From Schistosoma mansoni (Eukaryota > Platyhelminthes > Trematoda > Strigeidida > Schistosomatidae): a stretch of DNA of 64,000 bases. How positions within the stretch are numbered: the stretch's first letter is position 1; each line of letters begins with the position of its first letter. Below the pieces are notes generated by a model, which had not been told where the DNA came from, did no database searches, and was given only the letters and a program-made list of their open reading frames with translations. The translations under genes were made by a program, and so were the position numbers. Location of the stretch: contig NC_031498.1 in assembly GCF_000237925.1 (NCBI RefSeq), positions 6,368,152 to 6,432,151 of the forward strand, read 5' to 3'. Positions 36,987 to 51,101 of this stretch are shown piece by piece.

Positions 36987-37356
36987 AAAGGGTTTTATGT
37001 TTATTCTATAAACTCATTTGGTAATCAAATAACTGTTCTTTGGGAAAATACGTCTTTTGAGAGGCGCATCAGTGAGTTGAGAGTTTGAATTTCTATTTCT
37101 ATATCACTACACCTACTTCTAATTGGGCAACCATATGTGTTCACCAGCCCTTGTGGAAGGTAAGTATGTGAATCTGTGACTCGTAAATGAGTTAATTAAT
37201 TATTAAATTAAATTTTTGGAATATTATGGGTGTCATTTAACCCTTAATGAACTGTAATAACCTTAATGAAGTTATCCACATTAATGAATCACTAAATATT
37301 GATCGATATGTTTTCTAGTTCAAAATATTCACAGAATTCAAACAATCGAGTTTGTG

Positions 37357-37359
<3 letters not shown>

Positions 37360-37421
<62 letters not shown>
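37360..37421. repeat. (TA)n microsatellite
   Basis: About 31 uninterrupted TA units. Confidence 0.95.
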
Positions 37422-37424
<3 letters not shown>

Positions 37425-37639
37425 TATTGGAGTGAAGAGGCAAGGATGGAATAGTAAATCTATTGGGCTGCCGAATAATATATATATACACCCCTTAGAA
37501 AATCAATCCATTTCTTAGCCAATGATAAGCATTTGCCCTTCAGGCCAGTTCTGATTGTTATCAAATGATCTCATTTGCTCTCTCTTGCTTGCCTAACTAC
37601 ATCAGAAATAAAATTAACCATAACTAACATTAAATTATT

Positions 37640-37975
37640 TTTTATTGTTTGTTTGAGTCTTCCTATTGACGTTTAGGAGTGCAATCGGTCAGTCTCTTAT
37701 CGATATATCTGCATCCTGTGAGGACTCCCTCGATATCGCCTCAAATGACAAGCATTATAAGCAAAGAAAGATGGTGGCTAGCATTGGAATTCACGATGAG
37801 CGTTTCTTTCAGCCAACGAGTCCTAAATGGGACGAAACGCGTGTCCTAGATTCCACTGCTAGCCACGACCCTTCTTTGCTAATAACAAAGATTGTTCCCG
37901 ATCACAACGTAACAAAAGCAATACAGATTCTTACGTTGCTACGATTCAATCCAAATGACAAATGTGAAGATTAAA
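37640..37975 (+). repeat. satellite-type hammerhead repeat arranged as a palindrome
   Basis: The repeat shares TATTGTTTG and TCTTCCTA with the 32785 locus. A hammerhead-derived block lies at 37811-37850: stem II GTCC/GGAC, GAAACGC and GUC. The core reads CCAACGA instead of CTGACGA, so catalysis should be lost. The strand downstream of GAAA (37834-37879) is mirrored upstream (37761-37806) with about 35 of 46 positions complementary, leaving a 27-nt loop that contains stem II. The 102-codon open frame across it is incidental. Confidence 0.65.
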
Positions 37976-39409
37976 TAGAATCGAAGGGAATTTAATTAAA
38001 TTTGGTGAAAGATGATAGGATGTTTCAAATGTTATATAGCGTATGAGAGTAACGGAAGGGCAATATAAAAAAGAACACGGTGTTGAAATGGTTAGTGTCT
38101 TGTACAAGGTGTTATGAAAAATCGTGCACATGTCATAGTGTTATAGTACACAATAACTGATCAATAAGCAAAGGTCTGAAATCACTAAATTTTGCAATGA
38201 CCTTTGGATATTTCTTGATGATACGGCATGTAAATTCTGTTTATATTTATTTTGTCGAACAGGTTTTTATACTGAAAAAGTATGAATACAACTGTTATTA
38301 CATAATCAGTTGTTCACGTTTTCTTTTTGTCACTCATTTAGTTACTATTGCTTAAGTAAATCCAGTTTCCTGAACAGTTTTCAGTCAAACACACTGTATC
38401 GAATCGTGTTATCGATCGATCAATATTGTGTTCATAATTCTTATAAACTAAATATGTTCATACTAAATAAAAATTCTTGATCAATAATACTATTATGCAA
38501 ACAGACTCTGTAAACTACCCAAACAATAAAGGGGCTTCACTGAGGACATCATTTTTAACAACTGAACGCGTAATATTTTCTGCCCTAGCTTTAACTGGAC
38601 TCAGTGGCAGTGAATAACTCAATGTGTTTATAATATTCGTATCATCCGATTTGTATAGTTTAATATGATGAAATATCATGTTTCAATGCTTATTAAAAAA
38701 CACACTCCATTACTCATAACAAAAATTTCCTTCTACTTTAATTCAAATAACGTTTAGTAAATACAAAAGAAAAACGAAGACTAGTAAGCTAGTACTGTAA
38801 AACTATGTATGAAAATTTTCATTTAAGCCACCTTTATCATGATTATTCACTTTCAGATTAGAAAAAAATATTTTCTACATTAGACATCAGTGCTTAGTTA
38901 TCTGAAGAGGAACTATTTCAGTTATGAATAATCCCCTTTAAATTGGATAACTGAATGAAACAATCATAAAATATCAATAAAAGTTATGTTTGTTCCCACC
39001 GTGATGAATGAACTTTTTAAAATTAAGGTTCGTATTATTCTACTATGTCAGGAGCTTCAGAATACTTCGCACTAAATTAGCTTCAAGATATGAATGATTT
39101 CACATTCCTACCATTTTCACAAATACCATTTTTGAATACGCTACTGAATGAAATGAACTCAAATATTCAAAGTACAACCAGTTAACTAATTATGCTCTGT
39201 ATTTCATCCTTCTACAGGATAAAGAGCAGATACCAAGAGAATACTTTTAAAACCTTCCTTAAGTACTTACATCAATGTTAGAATCAGGTAATTATAAATA
39301 TTCCGAAATGTGATGTTAAACATATCAGATTCATTACATGAAATATTCTAACAAAAATGCAATCCAAAAATCTGTCGTTCACTTTCTAACATTTCTAGTT
39401 TCACAGAGT
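37976..39409. other. no gene recognised
   Basis: AT-rich sequence, no motif found. Confidence 0.3.
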
Positions 39410-39945
39410 ATTTATTTATTTGAACACATAAGTATTGGTACAAGGGAGCATCATATATATAGGCGCCATACAAATCTCATTTGATTTGTGTGAGGGCTGT
39501 GATACTGCCCAGGTGCCAAAACCGAAACAGGTGGTTTTATTAGGGGGGCAAAACCCTCAGAGCCTTTGGCCTAAAGGTCTGACCCACAAGACAATGGAGC
39601 ATCATGAGGAGATGCAGTCCCATGATAGCCGGTGACCAACAATTGGTTCATACACCATTTGTTCCCTCAGGATACTGGAGCCCATGTGCACCATTGGTTT
39701 GGAATCAGGGTTTTCCAACTCCCCTAGTTGGACTTTCCGTGTCCACCAACCCGGTTAAAGCGCCAGACATTCGCTTTTTGTCCTCTCAACTAAGTTAACA
39801 ACAGTAATGCCACGAGAAGGTAGTGAGTAGGACTTCCCTGTCAGAGGCTATCTACGCGTGGTCATGTGAGAGCATTTAGAGAGGGAGAGCGGACTCTCCC
39901 CACTCTCATTCGTACAAGGGCATTTGGGAGCTTATAGTTTCACAC
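39410..39945 (-). repeat. dispersed repeat R2, copy a (about 540 bp)
   Basis: Shares its whole length with 60308-60832, including GGAGCCCATGTGCACCA and GGAATCAGGGTTTTCCAACT. It is richer in GC than its surroundings. Read on the minus strand it ends in an AAAT-type tail (GTTCAAATAAATAAAT), suggesting a retroposed non-LTR or SINE-like element in minus orientation. No protein motif is seen. Confidence 0.65.
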
Positions 39946-41049
39946 TTATGTACGAAATAAATTATCAACATTTTTGAAAAACAAGTAAATGATAATCTGA
40001 ATTTTAAATAATTCTTCACTATTAATGTACAATAAAACAATATAAATCAATGAATACTTTTTCCGGAAAAATGGAAACGTAATAAAGTCGAATAATACAC
40101 CACAATTTTTAATCATATTGTTTTGCCTTGTTAATAAAAAAAATTCGCCTTCATTGTTTGTTTGTTCTTTCTAAAAAGAAAAAAATTATATATGAAAGTA
40201 TTTGTAAATGGTTTCACTTATTTTATATATTAAACTACCAATACATTCAAAAGTCAATAATGAATTTAGTTCTTGTATCAAAATCAAAACTTCACCTGTA
40301 GCTCTTCTAGAGTTACTGCCTGTCATGAGCCCGGATAAAGGAGGAGGGTTGGGCATGGGGTCGACGACCCCATCCGTAGAAAACTAACTCTTTAAAAAAA
40401 CGCTAACCGGAAAACATCAAAATCAACTTCATAGTTAATAAATCTTTATATTAATTTATCGGTAAATAATTATTGCTCTTAACTTATATTACGTTGGGAC
40501 AATAGTAACAGGCAAGACAATATGAAGATATCATTCTAGTTACACACTATGATTAGATATAGGTTGAAATTGTTAGCTTTTTTAGAATTTAGTCAAAAGT
40601 TTAACAAATTAGGTTTAAACTTGACAAAGCGTAATGATAATTATTTTAATTCTAAGAAAAATTAGAAATATTCATAATAGACATACTATGGAATAAGAAT
40701 AAGTAGAAGTATATCAAGCCTTAATTTTCAGAGTACACTTCATACTGGTTCGATTGAAATTTAGAACATAAGTGTTAACCACTTGATTGTTTCAATTCCA
40801 ATACGTAATTTAACATCGATAATAAAGATATCTGGAAGCAAATGTTAAAGCGTTTTGGAAGAAAACTGGATGAAGCTTTATTTTCTTTGAACCACTAGGT
40901 AAAGAATTTGTTCAGTGTTTAAATGAAGTGTTAAATGTGAATCTTCAATATGAAATATTTCAAACACCGTTATAAACAGAATTTGAAATATGGCATATTA
41001 GCTAAACATCTTTAAATGGTTACAGCTGTTTATTAACAGTTGTCTACGC
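39946..41049. other. no gene recognised
   Basis: AT-rich sequence with a short GC-richer island at about 40320-40375 that has no recognisable feature. Confidence 0.3.
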
Positions 41050-41375
41050 AAGATACTTCGGATCCGTTAGCCAGACACTATCAGCAACAACCTACTGTGA
41101 GAGAGAACAAAACAGATTTCAACGGAGGAAGATATAAGGAAGAAGCGCTGGAAGTAGATAGGACACCCATTGAGGAAAGTACCCAACTGCATCACAAGGC
41201 AAGCCCTCACATGGAGTCCTGAAGACCAAAGGAAAACCAAAGAACACATTACGCCGAGAATTGGAAACAGATATGAGAATGAACAACAATTGGATAAAAC
41301 TAGAACGGAAGGCCCAGGACAGAGTGGATTGGAAAATGCTGGTCGGCGGCTCACGCTACATTGGGAATAACAGGT
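41050..41375 (+). pseudogene. 3' end of the second non-LTR retrotransposon family, copy 2
   Basis: The translation in pieces gives [17 protein letters not shown], then [15 protein letters not shown], then [16 protein letters not shown], a non-LTR ORF2 C-terminus with a frameshift. It ends near a TAAG-type tail (GTAGGTAAGTA). It is homologous to 28188-28482. Confidence 0.72.
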
Positions 41376-44300
41376 TTAAGTAGGTAAGTATTGATCTAAA
41401 ATTCAACTCTACTTGATTTAGCTTTGTAATAATACCAATATTACTTTCTACATTCCCTGAATCTATACCTAATGTGACGGTGTTTATAGTCACGTTTTTT
41501 GTTTGTTTTTGTTTAAAAAAAAAAGAAATGAGATTTAGTCTCTGACATTAATTAAGTTGACAAGTACGATTCAATTTCATTATTGTTGGTTGATATATTT
41601 CAATGCTTGTTTTCTTGCAAACTTTGTTTTACTGACAAAAGATGACATTTATTGATCAATCTTTATTTCTTGTTATTTTTTTTAATAATAAATTACAAAA
41701 CATAAGACATAAATATAGATTTTAGTGGTTACATTCAAATGAACCTAACAATAAATCTTACATTTACTATACATCTCCCATAAAATATTGATATTCTGTC
41801 AAGATGGTATATATTTATATATTATAATCAGCATTATTTAATAATGTAAGAGATATGTATATATTTTCATAGAATGTCAGTTGATTAACATTGATTTCAT
41901 TAAAAGTTCATTTTCTGAAATAACCAGACAAATAGAATTTTCATTTATCTACAATGAAGAATATTTTTAAAGGTTTCAATAAGTTTAACTAATTACAACC
42001 AACTCTTTTCAGCAATTATTGATACAAATCATTTCTATCATGATATCCATTGCATAAGTTTCATTGTATAGACAATTTTGGAACAAACTTTTCAGTAGCA
42101 GACGTTGGTATCATATGAATGAAGCACGAGACTATAGGTGATATTTTAAAAATCTCGCAACGTGAATTAGTCGATCTGACTATGAAAAAATCGATATTTG
42201 GAAACCATTTTATCAATTCTGAAGATATACATTAAGAACTATCAAATGAACAAGCAGAAGAAATCTGTATAACAAGGAAGATACGGCCTCCAAATAGTCG
42301 CATTCTGTTAGTTAACTGGTCGGTATTTAATGATTACAATTAGAATTAAATAAAATGTTTTTCCATACAATATAATTTTGAACAGTTTCATTAACTTACA
42401 TATAGTCAGAGTGTACTGGTAACGGGAATTGGTAAATCTAAGTTCCAACCGAAACTTGATTATCCGATTATCTTATATTATTCAGTGATTAGAACTATTA
42501 AATTGGGACTTAAATATTGAATACTCACTCAAATCTTACGAATTTTTATTAGTCCTCCACCACTCTCCGTTCAAAATCAATTTTAAGATAGATGATACAA
42601 ACAAATCAGCTTTGATCTTACTTATTTAACGATATCCTGAAAGGTATAAAAGATGTATTTCAACATCTTTCGCTCATCCAGATGAGTATATATCAAAAGT
42701 GTGATTATGCCACTATCAATTCATATCTGCAGTATTATCCATAAGACCAGTGACTTATGGATAATGGTTTAATTTTTTTGGTTTTTTTACTTCATTTTAA
42801 TTAAAATAGTTACCGAATTCTGAATCCTACTTTATTCTCAAAGTTAGCTAAGTTCAATCATCTTTTAAATCTCAGAACAGTTTCATCATTGATAACAGTG
42901 ACAAAAATTGGCATGTCGAAGGTAACGATTTGATGACACTTAGTAGCAATTACCATATGTGCATAATTATAAGATTTGGAGGACGAGAGCAAAGTACCGT
43001 ATAAATAATACATAGATATTCTTTGTTTAGATAATAATGTACTGTAAAACTGAAGTTCAATTATATAAATTTCCAGAAAATATAGTTCCTTGATAAATTA
43101 ACAGTTACATGACTAAGTATTCGTCACTCTAAAATTCGATGTGAACAATAAAAATCATATATTCTTAGCTCGTTAAAGCACTTTTGATCCATCACTTGGA
43201 ATGAGTAGACGGAAATTAATACACAGTAAGTTGTGACAAAATACCCGATTGACAGTTGATTATTCTTTAAGGAAATTTTACCATAAGGTATCTGTGGAGT
43301 TCAGTTGTAACGAGGAATAATACGATTTTTTCAAGAGTGTAATTCATATGAATTTAAAGAATCTTTCTTCAATGTACAGAGAGGACTGAGATGAAATTTT
43401 TAACTAGCACACCAACAGAAAACAGATGTTACAAATTAAGCTAGCCTAATAGAAGAAAAATCTATAACGATAACATCATTAAACACGAATTTTTAATTCA
43501 AGTGATACTGATTAAAAAAATACTTCAAAAGTTCTTTTTATAATATCGCTGAGAATGATTTGAGACCGCTCTTCTTTAGTCGAAATTCAATAAATCAAGG
43601 AATGAAAAATAAAGTCAGACTGATGACCATTTCGATGAACGACAGATTTCTCTCTTGAGAAAATCTCAGTGGTCATCCTCTAAATCAAGTTTGTAGACAA
43701 CATTGAGTATATACTATTGTTTGTTCAAAAGAACATAATAACAAACCCCGGACATTTTGTTAACTGAAAATATTATACTACTTATTTGATTATAAGGCAT
43801 AATTTATGCAGTTTTTTCATACCCTTTCAAAAGAGTTTGAAATAAGTTCTTCATTAATTTTAACCAAGTAAATTTTTTTCAGTAGTTGCTATCAGCGTGA
43901 TCAACACATTAAAGTTCAGTGAATATCCAAGACCCAATAATTTAATATTTACCGTACTTAACGCTTGCAACAAGTATTAATTATGAATTATTTTGTTGCA
44001 AACTAAACAATCCTACTATCAGTCAAAATTATTAGGTGATACGACCTGAAGAAAACCGTGACACAGTTAAATAAAGATTTTCTTGACCTTAAGTAGCAAA
44101 AATTATTAGCGAAAGTTTATTTTTATGGATTTTTACAAATATAAGTGACCATCGACTTTATCTTCCTAGTGTATCGATTGCATAAATTCAGTGGAGGGGG
44201 TAATAAGACAATTAAAAAAACTGAAAACATAATGATCAATCGACTTTGAAAAGTGAGTAAAATACACAATTGGAGTGTTTCAATGCTGTGGAGCAGCTAT

Positions 44301-46738
44301 TATCAGTAAACGCTAAAAGTAATACTTAATTTAGTGTTGCATCTTTGTTTAGCAACTGAATTTTAGAAATTCTCGATCGTATCCTATTTTGTTACAAGTT
44401 TATTCAGTTTCACAACTTTTAGGAAACTTTCATTCTAGTGGATAAGTAACGATGGTTGCCCAGTTCTGTTTGATTATCAATCGCTATCAAGCTTATATTA
44501 ATCTATTGGTGAAGAGTATCTGCAAATGAATCAGTTCTCTATATTCAATGCTAATCAAAAATCCCAATAAGTCCTTTCTGGAAAATATGTTCTATAGGGT
44601 AAACGCAAACAAAATTGAGGACGGATATCCACCGATGACACTGAGGAATGGAATTTTCCACTGTATATAGAGTTGACTGAAGTTCTAAGATTCAAAACAT
44701 CTACCCCTAGCCAAACGATTGATATCACTGTCAGTGAAAAACGAAAATGTTTCACCCTTAATCATGGATTTACTACATAGTGTACGCAAAAACAGGATAA
44801 ACAAATTGCTAGTGTTTCATAGCTTTCAATGGAACTTTCAACTAATGCCGTTTAATGGAAAAGAATATTAATTTTATTTCTACGTAGTTTCACCAATTAT
44901 ATTGTTACATAGGACAAAGAATTTCAGCAAATAAGTGATAATAGTTACACGCAACATTAAACTCTGCTGATTATTCAAAAGCTATGACTATTGCCATTAT
45001 AATTATGAAATAACTATTCACGCTATTTTTAATACCTTCTCTCAAAATCTATCACCAATACATTACTAATTAAAAAAAGAATTGTGTACATCTCTATGGA
45101 ATCACAGATAATATCAATCATTTATTCATACATTCATTATCATAACAATATAAATCAACTGCTTTCAATGAAACAGCCAAATTCAATGATGAAGTATGCA
45201 TAAAACTTGCCAACGATTAATAGAAAACATCCGGTTGTACAAAAGCTAGTTTATCCATTGGAACAAAAAGTTGCTCATCATCTACTTCATTACTTTCTTG
45301 AATAACTTTTGTGATATTTCGGTTAGTTACATTGAAGTATTTAAAATTTCTAAATCTTCATATAACCAAAATCTGAAAGAGCTGCAGATTTTCATGATCA
45401 TTATGTGCATCTGTCAGTCATAAATAAACTAGAAACAATTAAGTGTGCGAATAGATTCAAATTCCAACAATGCAACAACACAGTTACATGAAATTATCCC
45501 GATGAACATCAAACTAATGGAAGTATCGATGGTAGCAAAAAAAACACTGATAAAGAATATGATTCGAGAAAAATGAGTTCGCAAAATAAAAAGTATATAA
45601 TTTTGGAAATCAGGATCAACAGTGAGATAAAGAGTTAATGCATCTGTGTGATTGTGGCCGATTCCGAGGCATGTCACCTGGCATCTGAAACGAGCATTTA
45701 CCAACGTAGCACAGTCGATAAAGAGTCTTAATCTTATAAGCCGATCTTCCACATAGCAGACCTAAGTATGATCAACTATACTCAGTAAACTTAGTGCAAC
45801 CACTTTCAAGTCCTTCTGTATGTAAAAGGGACGCCGACATTGTAGGTACTGAAATAGTTTTCCCAACCAGTTCTTCATGACGTAGTGATATAACCGGTTT
45901 TCTATAGCATGACTGTCAGTGAATTACGGTCACCATAGACATCCACAGGATTGTAGTGGATTAGCTTCGAGATAATTCCTTAGGTTTCGTATATTAATTG
46001 CCATGATAACCGTTATTAAACAAATCCAGACGGTGTATTTATTTAGAAAACTCATCCGCTTTATATTATACTCCTACCATAAACTGTTTCTTCTTAGTCA
46101 GAGAATGTATGTTTATTGGTAGCATTATATTATGGTCAAATAATATCCGCAAATAGTTGGAATCTAGACACCTGAATACCAACACAATAAATGAATAAAT
46201 TCGATTCCGTAGCTGACTGAAAACCCGTACACAAATCGCTCAAAAGTATAACAAAACAGTTAACTCGTAATTCTCGATCTTGGATTCTTCTTTGGCTGAT
46301 ATTAATTAAAGATGACTATCATACCCAATTAATTACTTTTTTCCAGTTCTGTTGACAGAATAGGAAAAAAGTGATATTACGAAATTTAATACATGATTAG
46401 TCATACTGAAAAACAGACACTAGTTACCACGCCATGAAAATATAAAGGATGCGAAAACCACCAACACAGTTCATTGAATCAATGACAAAGAAACACCTAA
46501 AAATTGATGATCGCTAAAAAGTGAGATGCTTTGCAATAAATAAAAAGCAGGACTCGAATACTATTTATAATAAATCAACACTCAACGAAACAGAATGTAA
46601 CACCGATTTTTAAATGTTAACATACAAATCAAAGCTAAGTAATACAGAGAAAATAATATACAAAAGGAATTAAATGCAGAAACCTAAAAGTCTTTAAAAT
46701 ATATAATTTCTTTTTTACAAACATCATAGAAGTTGATT
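41376..46738. other. 5.4 kb without a supported gene
   Basis: AT-rich. Minus-strand open frames at 44555-44755 and 45429-45752 start with GTG and look partly protein-like (for example VEDRLIRLRLFIDCATL followed by GTAAAT), but no family, acceptor/donor chain or neighbour exon could be established. Confidence 0.3.
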
Positions 46739-49700
46739 TCACTGTTTCAAATATGAATCAACTAAACGTGTTTGAATAGACTCTAAAAAATCATTCCATA
46801 TCTCTAATTCCATATAATTGTCTAATGGATGAGATTTATGCAATAATAAAGATTTTACAAGTTTTTCTAACATTTTTGCTTCATATGAATTTGTATTTGG
46901 AATATCAACAACACATGACATATGTGTATTTGTATATTGTTGACAATGCATTGAAGATGATGATAACATAGCTTGTTTAGTAATACCAGTTTGTAATGGA
47001 TAGTTAGGCAATGAATAAACTGAATGAATTGATTCTAATGAGCATAAATATGGAATATCTATGCCAATTGATGAATTGTTAACAGTTTTATGTGAATCAA
47101 CTGTTTGACTGAACACATTCCGTATACCATTCAAGAGAGTAGACTGTTTAATTCCTCGAGACATTAACTGACGACATAGTACAGCTTCAGAAGGTACGTT
47201 TTTACCAGCTATTACTTTTCCTTGATTGTAATAAGGATTAAGATTATACCATGATAAATGATTATCTACCATTCCATTACAATTAACTCCAGTTTGTACA
47301 GTGAGCATCTAATGAAATCAATGAAAAAGAAACAATAGTGAAGTTAATAAGTGTTGCATAAAAAACGGTTGATTTCTGGTTATAAACAGAGCTTAGATAG
47401 TTACATTGATAGATTTATGCAATTGATTGAGCAAGTACAGACCGATGAACTCAATCTTAACACATGGACTTTTGTATGAAGGTAAACAATACTGACTGAT
47501 CACTTAAGCCTTAAAAAAGGTAAAGCAGAGTTCTATTCTTCAGTATAAGAGAGAAAGCAACGTATTTAACATAATAGTTACGAGTAATTAGTATTTGCGT
47601 GTTAAAGGTGGAGTCATATAAAGAAGGGGGTGAAGTTATAAGTGACAAGAACGAGACATTAAATTTTGCAGTAAAGAGATTAGCTGACATAAATAGTAAA
47701 CATATGGAAACTTGTACGGGTTAATATACTGATATTAATTTTTGTTGGTCAGAACAGTGATTACTCAAATAGTGGTGTGCAAGAAAAAGTTTAATTTGCA
47801 AGAGCAAGAAATATCACTAAACCAAAGTAAATAATACAATCTAATCAATCGGTGAATAACACAAAAAAGGTATATGCTAACAATTTACTGGAAAAAAATG
47901 TACATATATCTAAAACATTGCTAACCATGGTCAAATGTCATCTCACTGTTATGATAAAAATGTGTACAAAAGAAAAAAGAAATGAAAACTTGATAACGTG
48001 ATCAAGTGATTATCTATAGAAATTACTTTCAGCTTGCTCAAGTTATTTGGATGGACCATGAATATTAATAAATCACATGGAAACACCTGGAATAGATAAT
48101 TTCACCAAAAAAGTAATGTGATGCATACATCAAATTGAACTTATTCGCCAAGTGAGTACAGGTTTATTTACTTGGTTTTGAGCCACAATTTCAGGTGGTT
48201 TTATAGTGACACTATCTGGGCGCTTGAACAGAATCAAGTTTCATTGACGATATGTAACAGCAGACAACTGTTCAGACTATCTCGGAAAAAGATAGGATTA
48301 TTATTTAGTCTCAATCCAAGAGATTGGACTGATGGACAGAACACTTTAGGGAACAGCTAAACTGGCCTTCAGCTACACTTCAATTATCCACTATTTCCAA
48401 GCAACCTGAATGAGAATTGGTGTAAGTCCTCCAACTCTTAGTGAAGGCCATAAACAATCTATAGCGAGGAAGAGTAGAGGGGCCTGATGGATTAACTTCT
48501 GAGATTTTTAGGGATAGTGGTATAGTTTTAGCAGTTAGATTAATTGAGATCTTAGCTAGAATCTGATAACTAAACGTAACCTCATCTAACTGGTCTCGAT
48601 CAGCCCAGTTTATAAAAACAAAAATCCTCTTGTGACAATCACAGAGGAATCAGATCAACTATCAAAGTGTGTAAAACATTGGTCTGAGCTTCTGAATTCC
48701 TCATAAAGCTTTTGTGTTTTTATTTCGCTAACTAATATATGCTTGAATCGTATCCTCGATGTCTAATCTTTTCAATCACCACTCATATTGTTACTACCTC
48801 TACTATTCTATGATTTGTCATGTGAATCTCATCTACATTACTGGGGTATCGTGACTTGAACCGATGTACATACGTACCAGGTTCTACTTTTTGACTGATT
48901 GATTGAATGTTGATGTGAGAATAGAACCCCTTATATATTGGTCAAAAGCCAAGTGCTTTAACTACTACCCCCCAAACTCCAAAAATTGAATAAGTAAATT
49001 AAACTGAAGAGTTGAGTGTAATTACGAACATTATATATATGTGAGGGATAACTTATAATATAGGCATGTAAATGGTGACTTGATTTCGTTTGTTTATTCT
49101 CCATTAAATATTTGTACGGTGGATAGTGTAAAAACGGGTACAAAAACGACTAAAGCAATCAGCTTAAAATACCGCAATGAATTTACTCTATTCTAAGACT
49201 CAGAGTGGGTAATAGTACTGATTTGTTGATAGGTAAGATTGAGTCAGGAGGGTCGTCCTCTGATTCAGCAGTTTTAGCTACTAGCACAGAAGCATTGTTT
49301 TAGCGGTTAGGGTGTTCAACATTCAGCCACTAAGTCCAAGGTTTGAAACCGCTACATTTACTTCGTTTAGAGCAACCGGGTAGTATGATTGTCCGTCATA
49401 CTTGATGTGTAGCTCATATATGAATGCCGGATGAACGACTTAACTCGAGAGAATTCAGAAATAACAGATAATTGAAACCATTATTCCTCACAACTCATCA
49501 CACGAAATTGAGTCTGTTAAGTAAGTAATTTCCCAAAACCTGTTTGGAAAACCAAACTACTTTAAAAATATTCTGACAAAACGTTCGTTTGAACTCAGAA
49601 TATTAATCCTCTAACTTATATATGTACTAGTGTCCGTCATTTTAAAGACAAGTTATAAAACTCTCACTCATATCGATTTTAATAACTAATGAAATTACAT

Positions 49701-51070
49701 ACATACAAAAAAAGTTAGTCAACAAAACTATAAAGTAACTCACCTTTCTACCTTGTGCAAAACATGTCACAGACAAGAAGTTATCTAAACTCATACCACC
49801 ATATTCAATCGCCAACTTGGAAGGGGTTGTAACTGTATCAATAACAGAAGCTAAGACACTCATTTTTTTACAGGGATGAGGATGGTCATACAACTGTGAT
49901 GCATCTATAGGTAACCAACATGCATGACTTAGAAGATCCCCATATTCCAATATATTTAGTAAGCACAACTGATTTACTACGGTTAACTTCTTCAGACGCG
50001 CATCCATACGTGATACAACTGATGAGTTATAAACAGGAACCGAAAAAATGAACGCCTTTGGGAATTCTTCGCTGATATTTTCTAAAAGCTGAGATCCAAT
50101 ACCAGTGAAGCCATCTTCAGCATTTACAACCAGTTGGAAGCTGTTTGGAAAGGCACAACGCTCTGAAATACGACGGATACGATCATCACATTCGTCAGCT
50201 ACTTTGCTTCCAGAACGAAATACATTTTGTCCCTGAAAAGAGTCAGAGATACAAAACAACGATATGAAATCAGTACACCGTTGTTAGTGATATTGAACAC
50301 CTAACATGTACAGCGATAAGTACTTGATATGAATGAACAAACAAGTATTATTGTTTCTTAAGCCATAATTCTTTAGTTTTATGAAATTATCACATGCTAT
50401 AATATGAGGTCTGAGGATATTAGTTCAGAGGAAATTTTGATAAATTAGAAAAGATAAGTCTTGTCATCAGCTTCAAAACTTGAGACGATCATTCATATTG
50501 CACTTATAGTAACTGACGGATAACAGCCAGATATGACGTTCAGTGAAGAATGAGTTTTGCAGACGCTTACATACGTACGAAGTTCTACGTTGTTGCTGAC
50601 TGACTGACTGGCATAGTATAGTGAAGAAAATTTGGAATGCTTAATAAATTTATCACACCATGTACGATTTCCAAGTGTTTCAGATCATACGAAATTTCAG
50701 CCATCAGTAAATTCTTCTCTTTTATCATATATGAAGTTTCTGTAATGTAGTGAGTCAACTTTTAGACGTATAACCTCGGTTTCGCAAACACTGAATATAG
50801 ACAGAAACGCAAGGCTAAAAGCATCGAAAAGCTTGAAATTTCGATATCTATCGAAAACAGAAATCAGTTGTAAGTTGCTGAGTGATGCACTTACAAATAA
50901 CTCACATAAAGCATACCTACTGAAAGTGAACATGAGAATCGGGTTTTAAATGCACTGACTATTAGGTCAAGAAAGTCTTCTGTTTGTAAGACAAAGAGTC
51001 CACTTACAAGATCAGCGGAAATTTTACTGATTGCAGTAGACTAGTGTCGGTAATTCTTTGCCATGTTTAC

Positions 51071-51101
<31 letters not shown>

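Noticed and set aside
37666-37974. 102-codon open frame
   Set aside because: It lies across the hammerhead satellite repeat and its palindrome, so the reading frame is incidental.
39435-39798. Open frames in repeat R2
   Set aside because: Not conserved as frames between the two R2 copies and on the opposite strand from the inferred orientation.
50697-50933. Minus-strand open frame as an extra MSTO1 exon
   Set aside because: Exons 51600-52094 and 49744-50232 join in frame and give a continuous Misato alignment (TFTE then GQNVFRS), leaving no room for an additional exon.
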